Source: Agrypnia vestita (taxonomy: Eukaryota > Arthropoda > Insecta > Trichoptera > Phryganeidae). From it: a DNA stretch of 64,000 bases. Of this stretch, positions 32,223 to 42,833 are shown one piece after another (within the stretch, counting starts at the first letter, position 1; each line of letters opens with the position of its first letter). Under the pieces are notes generated by a model. That model saw only the letters and a program-made list of their open reading frames with translations. It did not search any database and was not told the DNA's origin. The DNA is taken from positions 29,518-93,517 of the forward strand of contig JADDOH010024966.1 in the NCBI GenBank assembly GCA_016648135.1, read 5' to 3'. The translations under genes were made by a program, and so were the position numbers.

Positions 32223-32262
32223 CCTGATGATGGACCCTGCAATGGGATCCGAATCGTCGGCC
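32223..32262 (+). other. Hammerhead-like module downstream of the Penelope endonuclease
   Basis: Reads CCTGATGA, T, GGACCC, a short loop, GGGATCC, then GAATCGTCGG. The pairing GGAcCC/GGGaTCC is strong. The order CTGATGA, one extra base, G-stem-C, GAA mirrors the other modules. Its position about 130 bases past the endonuclease end ties the module to Penelope-like elements. Hammerhead motifs in Penelope terminal repeats are established in the literature, but this copy has an extra base before stem II and T for A after GAA. Confidence 0.6.
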
Positions 32263-32321
32263 CGAAAGATCGCAACAACACGGCATAATACCCCAGTAAA
32301 CACAGACTTGAAGATTTTCAG

Positions 32322-32935
32322 TCCAGTTCGTGAGCACATTCACGCGTCCATCACCCATTTAATTTGTCCCCTCCCTGTCCGCGGCGCGGCGCACCGGCAC
32401 GGATACGCAACGTGACGGCGCCGTTTGTGCATCGGCGGATTTATGCACTTCCCGATAAAACTTTATTGGCCATTAAAACGACGTTCAGAGCACAATTCGG
32501 ATGATTTACGGCGCCGGCTCAAAACTGATTTGTTTACAAGAATAGTAGTGTTGTGCCTCGTATCGCACAATTCTCGAGTTTTGGCGGTAATGTATTATTC
32601 GTGGCGTGCGGATGCAAAAGCGCCCTGCCCATGTGGATTCCCACATGCGCCATATTTTCTGCAATACTCACGGTCAGTGAAATATTTCAATGTCAATATT
32701 TCTGTAATTTATGATTAATCAAATTTAACTAATATCATTATTGAGTTCTATTATAATTAATAAATATAAACCCCTTTTCACAACTTATATCTATTGTTGC
32801 TACTTAAACACATAAGTGTGCCTTAACTTTGACATCAAATAGGAACATTGATTTTTGATTTGTTAGTATACACTGTATCCTAACGAATGCCCCTGACACA
32901 TGTTGACATTTTTATTTTTATTAATTATATTAATA
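32322..32935. other. GC-richer island, no gene seen
   Basis: 32340-32620 has open frames of about 100 codons on the plus strand without any recognisable domain and is probably unique non-coding DNA. 32700-32935 is AT-rich. Confidence 0.4.
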
Positions 32936-33450
32936 ACTAGCTGTTCGTACCCGGCGTTGCACGGGTTAAATATTATGTTAAAAATAATATTTTGGGGGGA
33001 AACAAAGGTTCCATTGTTTTGCAAAGCTCTAATAAAAACAATGTTTCAATTTAATCTAGGATGGGATGAATGGGATGTCCGAAGGGGATGTTGCCTTATG
33101 GATTTTGATTATGTATTCCGCCGAAACCTAAAGAATATGTATGCAAAATTTGGGTCATGTCCTAAAAAATAAGTATAAAAAAATTGGGTAAGAAAGGTCG
33201 AACGGCACAGATGTGCATGGAAAATATTTCGCGAGAAAGGGTGGGGTAAAGGGGGAGGGGAAAAATGTCACCTATGTTACCCGCCGGGTCCTAAAGATGC
33301 AAAATTTAAGTCACATCGGCCAAACAGTGTAGATTTGTACAGAAAACATATCAGGAAGAATTGATGTACGCGAAAATCCGGATTAGATAAGTCAAACGGT
33401 GTAGATTTGTACAGAGAACAGACAGACAGAAAAACATTGAGATTTATTTT
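32936..33450 (+). repeat. SINE-like repeat family B, longest copy
   Basis: Begins CTAGCTGTTCGTACCCGGCG then TTGCACGGGTTAA and ends CAAACGGTGTAGATTTGTAC then AGAACAGACAGACAG. The GTGTAGATTTGTACAGA block occurs twice (33329 and 33399), so the copy contains an internal duplication. A 90-codon frame crosses it but is chance. Its ends match 29003-29145 and the inverted 2835-3010. Confidence 0.7.
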
Positions 33451-33750
33451 TTATAAATTTATGTAAAAGTCACCACAAAATCATTTTGCTTTTTTTGAAG
33501 AAGCGATTAATTCTATTAGTTTTCGTAAAGCATTATTTAAATGTCACTTTTTTTTTGGCGGTTCAGGCCATTTTGAGTATTATTGTTAAGCTTCACTATA
33601 ATCGATGGTGAAATCAACAAGTCGAGCAACCTTTACACACAGTTCGTGCATTACAAGTTATGACACCGATGTTATCGAGTCCTCAAAGTTTGCATGTTTC
33701 ATGCATAATCCATCATGCTTGGAATCTGAACAATAAACACAGCAGGTTCC
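33451..33750. other. No gene seen
   Basis: AT-rich DNA leading into the foldback, with nothing recognisable. Confidence 0.4.
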
Positions 33751-33904
33751 ACATATCAAAATAAAAACACACTTGTTTTTTAGTTCTACTTGTTTAAATT
33801 TTGTGAGATGATGCCTTATGAGAGCATTATCAATCTCGAGGAGGGATTGATAACGACCTCATAAGGCACCAACTAAAAAAAAGTGTGTTTTTATTTTCAT
33901 ATAT
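33751..33904. repeat. Foldback with asymmetric arms
   Basis: ATAAAAACACACTT (33761) pairs with AAGTGTGTTTTTATTTT (33881). GCCTTATGAG pairs with CTCATAAGGC, and ATTATCAATC with GATTGATAA around a central CTCGAGGAGG. The left arm has about 25 extra bases. The TTGATAATG string resembles the module in the 29.5-kb foldback, so a Penelope-like origin is possible. Confidence 0.6.
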
Positions 33905-34717
33905 CCGTTTACGGAGTTTATAAAATTATCTCTGAAACAAAAAACCCAGCTAATTGACAGTTTTGGGCAAATAAGCGTAAATAAATGTACATGTACGACA
34001 CGTAACGTTATAATTAACATTTACACATTGTGAAGAATTGGAAACGCTTCCTTGATATTATTTAAATTCCGTTACAGCTTATATTATGATACTATACCTA
34101 ACGTAGAACAGTTTGGTTTTGTTGTAAAATGTTGTCAACTAGCTTTAAGACATGTTCCTGAGTGTACGTTTATAATATTCATTGAATCAACTCAATAACA
34201 TACGAGAATTCAGGCAACAAGAACACTTGATATCGAGACCATGAAAGAGCACATAAAAATAACCGAGATGTTGGTACTTACGAAGAAGATGATAAGAACT
34301 TTCTACAAATGACTCCTTGATATTCAGAATCAACTTTTTTCTCTCATCTAATCTAAATGCTCTCTAAAGACTCTATTCTAAAAATATATTTTAAAAGTCT
34401 CTAAAAAAAGTGTATACTATAAAAAAGCCGATAGGCTGCATGATATACTTTTCCCGAGTCCCAAGTTTTTCCGCCCTACTACACATCCGCGCCGCCCAAT
34501 ATTCATCCGAGATAACTAAATGTTCAACAAACAAACATCGCAAACTTATTCCGACCAAACTTATCGATTTCCCTCAGATTATTGTAAAAGTATGTGCGCG
34601 AGGGTAAATGATTTCCGAACGATTTAATGCGGAGTGTCGCAATGAATAACGGAGGTACTGTGCCGTATAAAGAAGCAATAAACTAAATTTAAATAAAAAA
34701 CGATGGGAATTTATTAA
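33905..34717. other. No gene seen
   Basis: AT-rich unique sequence. The 65-codon frame at 34410-34607 has no recognisable domain. Confidence 0.4.
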
Positions 34718-34760
34718 GCGGTTACACCACCCTGCATTTTTTCTTCAATGTAGGTTTGCT
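34718..34760 (+). repeat. Decayed end of a TTAA-flanked element
   Basis: TTAA (34714-34717) is followed by GCGGTTACACCACCCTGCAT and a T-rich tract. It is similar to GGGGTTACACTACCTTGACA at 5207. No matching right end was found. Confidence 0.4.
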
Positions 34761-35267
34761 TCGCTTGAAAAAATTACGAAAAAATGTCCGAGATATGGAG
34801 GATCAAAGACGACGCGGCAGGTGACAGTGCGCAAAGGGGCCCGAGCCTACAATTTAACGTGAGACTTTATGTGCAGTGTACAGAATAATAGTATAGCGAG
34901 ATGGTCCTTGCTTGGATATATATCCGACATATATAAAAAATTGGACATATATCCAAACTTTTTTTCTCGTTTTTTGCACACATCGATTGATTCAAAATCG
35001 AAAAAATTAGGAAATTTTTATTTTGTACATGAATTATTGTTTATTAAATAAACTAATTGCATACTGAAAAAAGCTAATATATGCAATTATTATATTTAAG
35101 TTATAAAAGTTGCTCTTTCTAATGTAGTATTATGGGTATTTTTTTCATTGTGTGATTATCGGATTATATGAAACAAATTAAACTTTTATTTCGTATTCGA
35201 AATACGAACTTAATGTGTCGTTATATAGAGTACCTATATAAAAAAAAAATCGTAGCACTTTTTATAA
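34761..35267. other. No gene seen
   Basis: A GGATATATATCC palindrome occurs at 34914-34925. The rest is AT-rich with a small GC patch at 34800-34850. Confidence 0.4.
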
Positions 35268-35352
35268 TACAACTAGCGCCATCTAGTATCGACCGCATAT
35301 ATTAAAAAAACCAACCTGTAGAATTTTTAAAATACAACTAGCGCCATCTATA
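35268..35352. repeat. Direct repeat of ATACAACTAGCGCCATCTA
   Basis: The 19-bp string occurs twice about 64 bp apart, each followed by a diverged CGACC segment. Its complement contains AGATGGCGC, which fits the reported insect CTCF core (R-G-R-TGGCGC type). Whether it binds any factor cannot be read from the sequence. It could also be part of an unrecognised tandem repeat. Confidence 0.5.
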
Positions 35353-35428
35353 AACGACCATAGAAAGTTTTTTTTTAAATATATATCAAAAATAAAAATC
35401 AAGCCATAAATCCTCATCACTCTTGGCA

Positions 35429-35653
35429 CTACAACCCTTGGTGGGTCTTGGCCTCCTCAAGAATCTTCCTCCACTCATCTCGGTTTAGTGTCAGCTCTCT
35501 CCACTTCCGAAGCTCCGAGGCAGAGAGGACTTTGAGGGCGTTGTCACTCCATCTAAATTTTGGCCTTCCTAAGCTCCTTCGCCCTATTGGCCTTAAGTTC
35601 ATCAGGACTTTGGCGCTTGATGCTCGGACATTCTCTCCACATGACCCAGCCAC
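35429..35653 (-). pseudogene. LINE reverse transcriptase C-terminal end
   Basis: The minus-strand frame reads MNLRPIGRRSLGRPKFRWSD, then WRELTLNRDEWRKILEEAK and THQGL at the stop. This is the GRPxxRW / DRxxWRxIxxEAKTHxG ending typical of one insect non-LTR family. The frame is intact for 74 codons, but upstream domains are absent, so it is a 5'-truncated copy. It is distinct from LINE family A. Confidence 0.75.
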
Positions 35654-35747
35654 CGAAGTCTTCCCAGTTTTATAAATGTTGTGACGTTTGGCTCCTTAAA
35701 CAGAGTATAGAGCTCATTGTTGTAACGCCATAAATATCATATATCAT

Positions 35748-35771
35748 GATATATATCCGCGGATATATATC
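35748..35771. repeat. Perfect 24-bp palindrome
   Basis: GATATATATCC, GC and GGATATATATC form a 24-bp perfect palindrome centred on CGCG. The overlapping ATATCATGATAT at 35741-35752 adds a second one. It may be cruciform-prone or a small element end. Confidence 0.7.
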
Positions 35772-36177
35772 CTCGAACCCTGGCAATTTTAGTTCAGTAT
35801 TTCTCACGAATCGACGCTGACTGCTTCGTGAATAAAGTAAACGATTTAACTGTTAAAAGTACACCGGATGATGCAACTTCTCAGCTTGATGGTCGGGCGA
35901 GTCTGCTAGGATATGGGTACGCGCCGCATCGGGCTACCGAGAGCACGGAAAGCGACAAGACAAGCCCGAAAATTGAAGAGAGCTCTTCGAAACGCCGATT
36001 AAAGGTGTCTATTTCTAGAGTCTATTGAAGGATTATTTTTTTATTATTTTAGGAATCTCAACAGTTCAATTTATTATAATGGCATAACGTATTGGATAGT
36101 TGGTAGACCAATTATAGAGATCCACGGCATTAAATATTAAGTCAAGCAATAAAGAAAACATACATTAAATAGAGGGA
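35772..36177. other. No supported gene
   Basis: A 66-codon plus-strand frame (35828-36028, GTG start) is hydrophilic and Ser/Lys-rich, without a recognised domain or a second copy. Confidence 0.35.
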
Positions 36178-36569
36178 TAGGAGTGGGAGTTAGAGGGGGA
36201 AGTGGAGTGAGGTGTATGGGATTGTGGCTGAGTGGAGTGCGTGTGTATTCTGTGCGTGACGTTGTATATAGATATGGGGGTACGTGCAAAGAGTGATGAG
36301 AGTTTGGCTGTGGTGTGTGTATGATGATGGTCGGTCTCAGTTAATCCGGTGAAGATATAGAAACAAGTTTTATAAGCGGTTTAAATACGATTTTTAAGAG
36401 CTGAGATGTTGGTATTAAATATATCTATGTCATTGAAGTGATCACTGTATGCTTTGCATGTTCGCTGGATGAATGAGTTCTGTGCATAAGAGGTTCTGCT
36501 TATGGTTACATGGAAAAGCACGGACTGTCGGGTTCGCCTTGATGGAGCGTGGAAAGAAACCAGCTCCAA
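36178..36569 (-). mobile_element. Jockey-like LINE 3' end with C-rich untranslated region
   Basis: 36381-36569 on the minus strand encodes APSRRTRQSVLFHV, RTSYAQNSFIQRTCKAYSDH and DIFNTNISALKNRI then stop. This is the typical jockey-clade ending (P-RxTRQ-xLFHV, RTNYxxNSxxxR, DxFN-S). The following 36178-36380 is strongly strand-skewed: C/A-rich on the LINE strand, with almost no C on the plus strand across 36178-36235. No poly(A) tail is obvious. Confidence 0.8.
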
Positions 36570-38994
36570 TAACTTAATAAGTAGTATTAGGATTTTTTTG
36601 GATGGATTTGGAGTAAAAGGATATTATGGATCAAATATAAGCGTCGTAGTAAAAATCCAGCATATTATTCGTATTACACGGTACACCCATCGTTTCCCAG
36701 CCGGGGCCTCGGAGTAGAGAGGCGCGAGCATTTCCAACCGCCCAATATTCTGGTCACGTTTCGCGGATCAGCGGTTCCGCGCCCCGCTAAATGCCGGGGC
36801 GGACGGTTCGGTTCTCGGGTGGAAAACGCAAATTTCTTTATTAGATGCTCGTTTATACGAGCGAGAGGCGGCGAATAAAGGATAAGATACTTCAGGATCC
36901 GATAAAAAAAAACAGCTGCTCCGTTCGACGTGGCCTTATTGTTCGATCTCACATGTGGAACGATAGATAATGGGGTAAAAATGAAAAAAAAAACTTAGGG
37001 AAAGCTTTCTACCTAAGACCAAACCCCGCTGTAGTGAATTATATTATTAAATGATTTTTTATGAATCAATTAGAAAAGACATACAGAAAAATCAAATCCA
37101 CGAAAAAATATTTTAACTGCTACCGGGATTTAAGGGACCTCCATTCTATCCGGGGATGGCGCGTTATCCAATTTCGCCACGGCAGATTGGTAAGTCAACG
37201 AAAAATTTTCGACCTTATATGTAGTCTCTTTTTAATTAATTAACGTTTTTATTCCATTTTTAAAGCAATCCAATTTTTGCATGTCTTTTTTAATTGATTA
37301 ATTAAAACTTGTTTAATAATTCACAGAACTTTGTTCTGAAATTGCCAGCTTCACAATAATAATGTGTTTTATTTAATATAATTATATTATTAGTTAATGC
37401 ATTCCACTTAAGTATTTTTGTATAAATTAATAATTATACGAAACAGAACTTTCGAGCACAGGATCCCTCCGGCCGCAACTATCAAAATGTGTGAAAATAT
37501 GTGTTTACTTTTGACTCTAGGTCCAATTTAATGAAGTTTTAAGTATTTTACAGCTGCCATTTCAAAACAAGGTGGCGGATCAAGCTAGTTAAAGAACTTA
37601 GCCACGATGTCTATAAGATGTATTTTCAAAAAAAAAAATTGATCTCAAGATTGAAATCAGCTCAAAACAACGTGTGTGATCGTGTCGTAAAGCCCCTAGT
37701 CACGATCGAAGTAAGATGCGTTGAAATTTTTCATAATTTGGCGTCGCGTGAAGTCTGAAGTCGTGGCGAAAGTCTGCAATAAGCGGAATATGTTTCGAAA
37801 ATCGATTCAAAACCGGCAATAAGTTACAAAAACAATATACAACATATTAATAAATTGTAAATTTGTAAAGCGACTTCCGTATTACGCGTGATGTGCAGAC
37901 GGCACTAGAAAGTTAATATCAAACTCGGAAGTGTATTGGAAAGGACGAACAGTAAAACACAAATGTATTTCCACGTGTATCGGCCAATGTTGTTTGCTAT
38001 TTTAAAACTGACGGCTTATAAAGCTTTCCTCTTACAAATAATACAACCCAAGCCAGATGTGCACATTTATTATATCTATTTCAATCCAAGACTTCGCTGC
38101 AACAACCTGCCAAATGAGGAATTTCTTTTCAAATCAGAAAATATTTTTCTCGGTAAAATAAATGAATAAGTGTGTATGTAGTTGATTGGTTAACTTTTGT
38201 ATACAAGAGTAGAGATCATTATATGAAATGCATATATCGCATGGATAACCTTCGATACAGATGGATTTTTTGATCGAGACACTTCTTCAATAATGTGTTG
38301 TGTGCTGACACGTTCATGTATGCGTTAGCGATATTAATATGATAGTTTCACACTAGATAGTAATGCAACAACACACTTGACGTCAGTTGACGCATGCATA
38401 TCGGTTACATATTACATACAGCGCGCGCAGTGTGTTGTTGTTTTAATTTTAATGCAAATTTATCACATCACATTGAATCATTTTTAAAAATCTCCTGAAG
38501 CTTCTTGGTAGTTATACATTGTATATAAATGATAAAATATTCTGTTCATATTTAAGCTAAAATTATTTTCTTCACCTACCTACTTTCAGCTGATGAAGGG
38601 CGTTGACCGTCATTATTATTAAGATCTGATTAATTTTAATTCACACCCTAAACATAAAATAATTAAATATTTAACAAATCTATGTACTATTTTATTGCAA
38701 TCATAAAAATAAAAGTAATTATACCGGCGAAAAATGAAGTGGCCAACTGCATAGTGCCATGAGTAAAAAATCGACCTGTACTCAAGCGCAGGTGTTATGG
38801 AAAACGCGTTCACGAAAAGGTGTTTCGCGAACTGCCACTACCTGGGTCATAGATATAAACACCTGAATGTGTGCAATCGTTGACACCTGTTACGAGTGTG
38901 TGAGAAGATTTTTACTGAAAGTAAGGAAAAATAGGAAGCGTGGCTATTGTAATACGATAACTTAACGCTTTAATAGGTACTAAATAGTACCTAC
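36570..38994. other. No gene seen; GC island and scattered motifs
   Basis: 36690-36960 is a GC-richer unique island. 37040-38340 is AT-rich with short frames lacking domains (for example 37936-38169). 38364-38442 has an inverted GCAACAACACACT/AGTGTGTTGTTG pair with a TGACGTCA site at 38378-38385 inside it. Confidence 0.4.
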
Positions 38995-39120
38995 TTCTTC
39001 TTCTCTTCTCCTCGTGTCGCGTCAGGTCCCCCGACGTTGACTATCACTTAAGAGTACATCTCCTTATCTCTAGTGGCTCCAAACACCTCTTCCACCGGCC
39101 TTATCCCTGTCCCTGTAGTA
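38995..39120 (-). repeat. Short LINE 3' end
   Basis: CTTCTTCTTCTCTTCTCCTC followed by CCCGACGTTGACTATCA matches the start of the LINE at 46620 (CTTCTTCTCGTACC, CCGGACGTTGGCTATCA). It is probably the last 60-120 bp of the same LINE family in the same orientation. No readable protein. Confidence 0.45.
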
Positions 39121-39995
39121 AGTAGTACCTACATACATAAATCCCAAATTACCCAACTTGAAAATACTCTTAATAATTTTTATTTATTATTAATTTACTC
39201 TGAATTTCAATTGAATAACGGTGATTGCACGGTATTATTGTTTAAACATTTTGTACTAGGAATTAGACAAAATAAAAACGTGGTATTTCAAGAAAACTGT
39301 AATTTCTTTTTGGACCTTATGGATTTCTTCCGTAAAGTTTTCAATTAAAACCCAACGTGTTTAGAACAATGCTAACGTTGGTCATAAATAATATTTTTAG
39401 ACGGAAATTAAAGCGAATACGTCACTTGCGGAAATAAAATTGATTTATTGAAATTGCGAGTAAGAACTGTAAGCACAATAATAACGTCCATTTATTTTCA
39501 AATGCTATATTAAATATGAAACTTCGGTACTTTATGAAAGTAGTTCTTGACGTGTCATTCTTATTATACGAGGTTCAATGAGCACTACTCAGTCTAAAAT
39601 CTTGAGTATGAAGAGTTCAATTAAGTATTTGACGTTAAAATTATGCGAATTTGCGATGTTTATATTATTTACAAAGTACGCAAAAATAAAAAATAGGTAT
39701 GCGGGGTTTAGAAAATAATTTAAACTTACAATAAGTAAAGTAATAATAGAAAACAATTAAAAAAAAACAACAGATAGAAAACAGTAAGTAACGTCCTAAT
39801 CGAAAGTGTCTAATATTGACGGAGAAAACATTATAACTAGGATCATAAATTAATATATTCCGAGAAATAGCTTGATTGTATTAACTTGTGAACCAAATCA
39901 ATTGATATGCGATACTTAATAAATCGATTACCACATTAACAATAGTAGATAGTAGACTGGATGCGATTTTGAGTCTATATAGTCTTCACCTCTTA
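39121..39995. other. No gene seen
   Basis: AT-rich. The 91-codon frame at 39073-39348 overlaps the LINE scrap and has no recognised content. Confidence 0.4.
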
Positions 39996-40125
39996 GGGCT
40001 TGTTCAGACACAGCGGGAACCGCGCGGTATCAGAATCGCGTGGGATCCGCGCGGGTCTTATTTATGTAATCGATCAGACGTAATCGCGCGGTTCCCACGC
40101 GATTCCCGCGTGACTGAACGAGCGC
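39996..40125. mobile_element. Small TTA-flanked MITE, Harbinger-type
   Basis: Starts GGGCTTGTTCAGACAC and ends GTGACTGAACGAGCGC, with TTA outside both ends (39993-39995 and 40126-40128). The arms also include CGGGAACCGCGCGG and its near complement around a short centre. At 130 bp and GC-rich it differs from the GGGCCTG family, but the end and target pattern are of the same superfamily. Confidence 0.75.
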
Positions 40126-40167
40126 TTATTGTTTTGCGCTTTCTCGGTACAACGTTACGTAGAACCC

Positions 40168-40305
40168 TGCTCAGGTATGATTCTTCCAACACCCCACAAT
40201 GAGTGAGTGGTAGCGCATTATCACCTCAGAACCATGCTCGCTCAGGTATGATTTTTCCAACAACCCACATTGGAGTGATGGCGTATTATCAACTCAGCAT
40301 TTCCC
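40168..40305. repeat. Two-copy tandem repeat of about 69 bp
   Basis: GCTCAGGTATGATTCTTCCA with CACCCCACAATGAGTGAG is repeated as GCTCAGGTATGATTTTTCCA with CAACCCACATTGGAGTGA. Both run on to GCGCATTATC or GCGTATTATC and CTCAG. Divergence is about 15%. No coding role is visible. Confidence 0.75.
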
Positions 40306-41688
40306 ACCGGAAACATTATTTCCACCGATTAGAGTTAGCGACTCGATAACTCGCAACAGATTTTACAGAGTTAGTAAATTATCAAACGAGGACGTTCTAC
40401 GCAGACTTTGTTCCATAACTTTTGGATACGATATAGAACCGCGAATTTATTTTTAATATTTTAAGTAGATTTGGATAAAAATATTATCCATTGCTAAGGG
40501 CAAGATCACTCGGAAGGCACCTATCACGAAATGCCTCATGACTAGGGTTTCTGATTTCTCGAGTTATTTTTTCTGGGGATTTGAAAATTCTCGACCCGGG
40601 AATTCTCGAATTTTCTATAAATTTTAAATAATTGTAAATTAAATGCAAAATAAAATTACGCTTTTTAATAACCATCAACATTTATTATTCAGACAGTCTT
40701 GTTTTAATTTAAACATTCTTTACTTATATTTTTTAACAAAACTAAACAAAATTATACTTTGAGTAGGTATCCTGAAGATAAAAATAAAACTTCCTATAAA
40801 ACTTTGACCTTTTCATTGAACACTGGGTACTTAAAGTATTTATCTTAGCTAAGTAGCTTATCATTGCTAAGTAAAATTATATGATATTTTTTATCGTAGG
40901 TACCTGAAGTATCATTATAAAATAATCTTTAAATTAAAGTCACGTACTATCTTTTTTCGCATAAGTATATGACATGACTCATGACGTAATCCGGAGAATT
41001 TCAAAACAAAATATTTGTACGTAACTCTATACGTAAATGTATATATGACGGATTTGACTGACTTTTCAAAAACTAAAAATGCCCAACAACGTTTATATTC
41101 GACCTAGAGAAAAAAGTAAAAGCATATTTTCACACAGAGATATTTGCAGCCAGTGCCGGAAGGTACATTAAATATGCAAAATGTAGTGTTTTACCGCCAA
41201 ACACCCCGGAACCAACTGTAAATTTTGTAAATTTAATCAGACAAATGGGACTACGGCGAAATACTTTTCTTCCAGAAAAATTAAATCATTTTTCCATCAT
41301 TATGGTAAATCCCCTGATGAAATTTCATTTGAAACGGAGACTGTCTGATTGATTGGAAGCGACGAGAAACGGGCTTAATAACACATCGATGCCATTTTGA
41401 AATTTGACTGGCCGGCATGAAATGTATTTACATAAATCAAATTTTGAATTTCATTTCAAGTTTCATTTCGTCGAAGCGTACATTTTGGTACACGGTCCCT
41501 CAATTCCAGCGAAGGAAGCCCGAAATTGGAATATAATTTAAACCTTGTTTGAGAATAGGAAATTAGAATATATCGGCGAGTGGAGGAGGGTGTTGCGAGC
41601 GGGGAAATTTAAATAATATATTTATATAATATATAGTATGTGGGGTATAAAAGCCAGTAGTATCCAAAAAAAGAAAAAAATGTTTTAA
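40306..41688. other. No gene seen
   Basis: AT-rich. A CTAGGGTTTCTGATTTC and CCCGGGAATTCTCGAATT cluster near 40543-40615 looks like decayed hAT-type ends without a confirmed partner. Confidence 0.35.
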
Positions 41689-41850
41689 ATGCATTCACCG
41701 AGTATTAGGTACTAATTTAAAATGTACTGAATTCTAGATTTTATGTATCTATCCCTTCAAAAATCATGTTTCATATAAATTTGTAGGCTATGTTTTCTGT
41801 AAAATCCCGAATTCAGTACGTTATAAATTAGTAATACTCGATGACTGCAT
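41689..41850. mobile_element. 162-bp foldback MITE with TAA target duplication
   Basis: The ends are ATGCATTCACCGAGTATTA and the complement of TAATACTCGATGACTGCAT. The arms extend about 45 bp to GTACTGAATTC, and TAA flanks both sides (41686-41688 and 41851-41853). Non-coding. The TAA duplication suggests a Harbinger-type partner, though the ends lack the usual GG start. Confidence 0.75.
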
Positions 41851-41853
41851 TAA

Positions 41854-42230
41854 TTTTTTTTTTGATATTGCTGCCTTTGATTTTATACCCCCTCTTACAT
41901 CATGTACATCTTCTCATCCAAACTCATCGATTGTTTCAGCTGCTAGCAGGACCATCTCAGCTGATGTCCTGTATTCTTGGCACCGTTAATCGTTCAAATG
42001 TCTTTCTTACTATCCTCTCCTCGTTTATTCGTTTAACGTGATTAAACCTTTTAACAAGGTTGTTTAATCTTTTTTACGGCGTTTAGAGCAGCTTTAAATC
42101 CTTTCCTAATTTGTTAATTCTTTTTTCTATTTCTTAATTTTAATTCTTAATTTCCTCCTCTAACAGCATCAAGGTTCACTTCCGTAAATCAGCGTTGTCA
42201 CTAGGACGTCATTGTATCAACCCTTCGTGG
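41854..42230 (-). mobile_element. LINE family A, decayed copy 3
   Basis: Minus-strand pieces read VLVTTLIYGSEP (the thumb-side xLLYGSExW motif), VKRINEERIVRKTFE and, near the end, VWMRRCT. They line up with HVERMNEERMVRKIYD and RRACMRRCMN of copy 4. Stops and frameshifts are frequent and the 3' tail is not preserved. This is the oldest-looking family A copy in the window. Confidence 0.6.
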
Positions 42231-42686
42231 CTCTAAACTACTTATCCCTTATGTCTTAGCCCGACGGCTTACATCCGAACAAACTAGATAAATCAATTAA
42301 ATCGATGAAGAGAAAATCATCAGAGAAAAAAATAAAAAATAAAATAATAACACATTTTTAAATTGACGTTTTTTTATATATTTTTTTTAAATTTCGTTCC
42401 AAACCGAGTCTCTTAAAATAAAAACTTTTTTTATTATAAAGCGCAGCATAATCAGTAAGCCATCATACTTTTTAAGAAAATTTAGTTATCTTTTTCATAA
42501 CTGTTGCAAAATTGACAAGATCATAGTAATTTTATTAAACAAAGTCAAACGTGTTAAACCAGCCAAAAAATTCACGTTGGTTTATGTCTATATACGAGTA
42601 TTTTGGTGGTCAGTGATTGAAACAAAGGGAAAATAGTTTCCTCGGTATCAGATCGAAATACGCACAATGCTGAGATATCAAACGTA
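42231..42686. other. No gene seen
   Basis: AT-rich, with nothing recognisable before the MITE. Confidence 0.4.
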
Positions 42687-42833
42687 GGGCCTGTTGTTTC
42701 ATCAGAATTAAGAGTAATAGTTAAGAAAAAAGCGTAGATTTTTGCATTCTCCACCAATCAAAACGCCCGTTTTCGTAAAGATCTACGCTTTTTGCTCAAC
42801 TCTTACTCTAACTTCTGATCAAACAACAGGCCC
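42687..42833. mobile_element. Harbinger/Tourist-type foldback MITE, copy 3
   Basis: The ends are GGGCCTGTTGTTTCATCAGA and the complement of CTGATCAAACAACAGGCCC. It is 147 bp with the same centre as the copies at 461 and 7066. The flanks are GTA (42684-42686) and TTA (42834-42836), so the target duplication has one substitution. Within the arms AGCGTAGA/TCTACGCT has changed together relative to copy 2's ACATAGA/TCTATGCT, so pairing is kept. Confidence 0.9.

Larger units (their letters stand above)
31794..32321 (+). mobile_element. Penelope-like retroelement remnant with inverted ends
   Basis: A GIY-YIG endonuclease fragment is bracketed by 40-bp inverted repeats: GGCATAATACCCCAGTAAAC at 32282 and its complement ending at 31833. 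The left repeat abuts a perfect hairpin, TTTTGGAAATGG/CCATTTCCAAAA (31834-31863). Between the endonuclease frame and the right repeat sits the hammerhead-like module at 32223-32262. Terminal repeats in variable orientation and a C-terminal GIY-YIG domain are established Penelope features. The reverse transcriptase is absent. Confidence 0.75.

Noticed and set aside
35828..36028. 66-codon hydrophilic frame with GTG start
   Set aside because: Reads plausibly but has no domain, no ATG and no flanking exon signals. Left as unsupported.
40540..40620. hAT-like terminal motifs (also near 52383-52445)
   Set aside because: CTAGGG and CCCGGGAAT strings suggest decayed ends, but no paired terminus or 8-bp duplication could be found.
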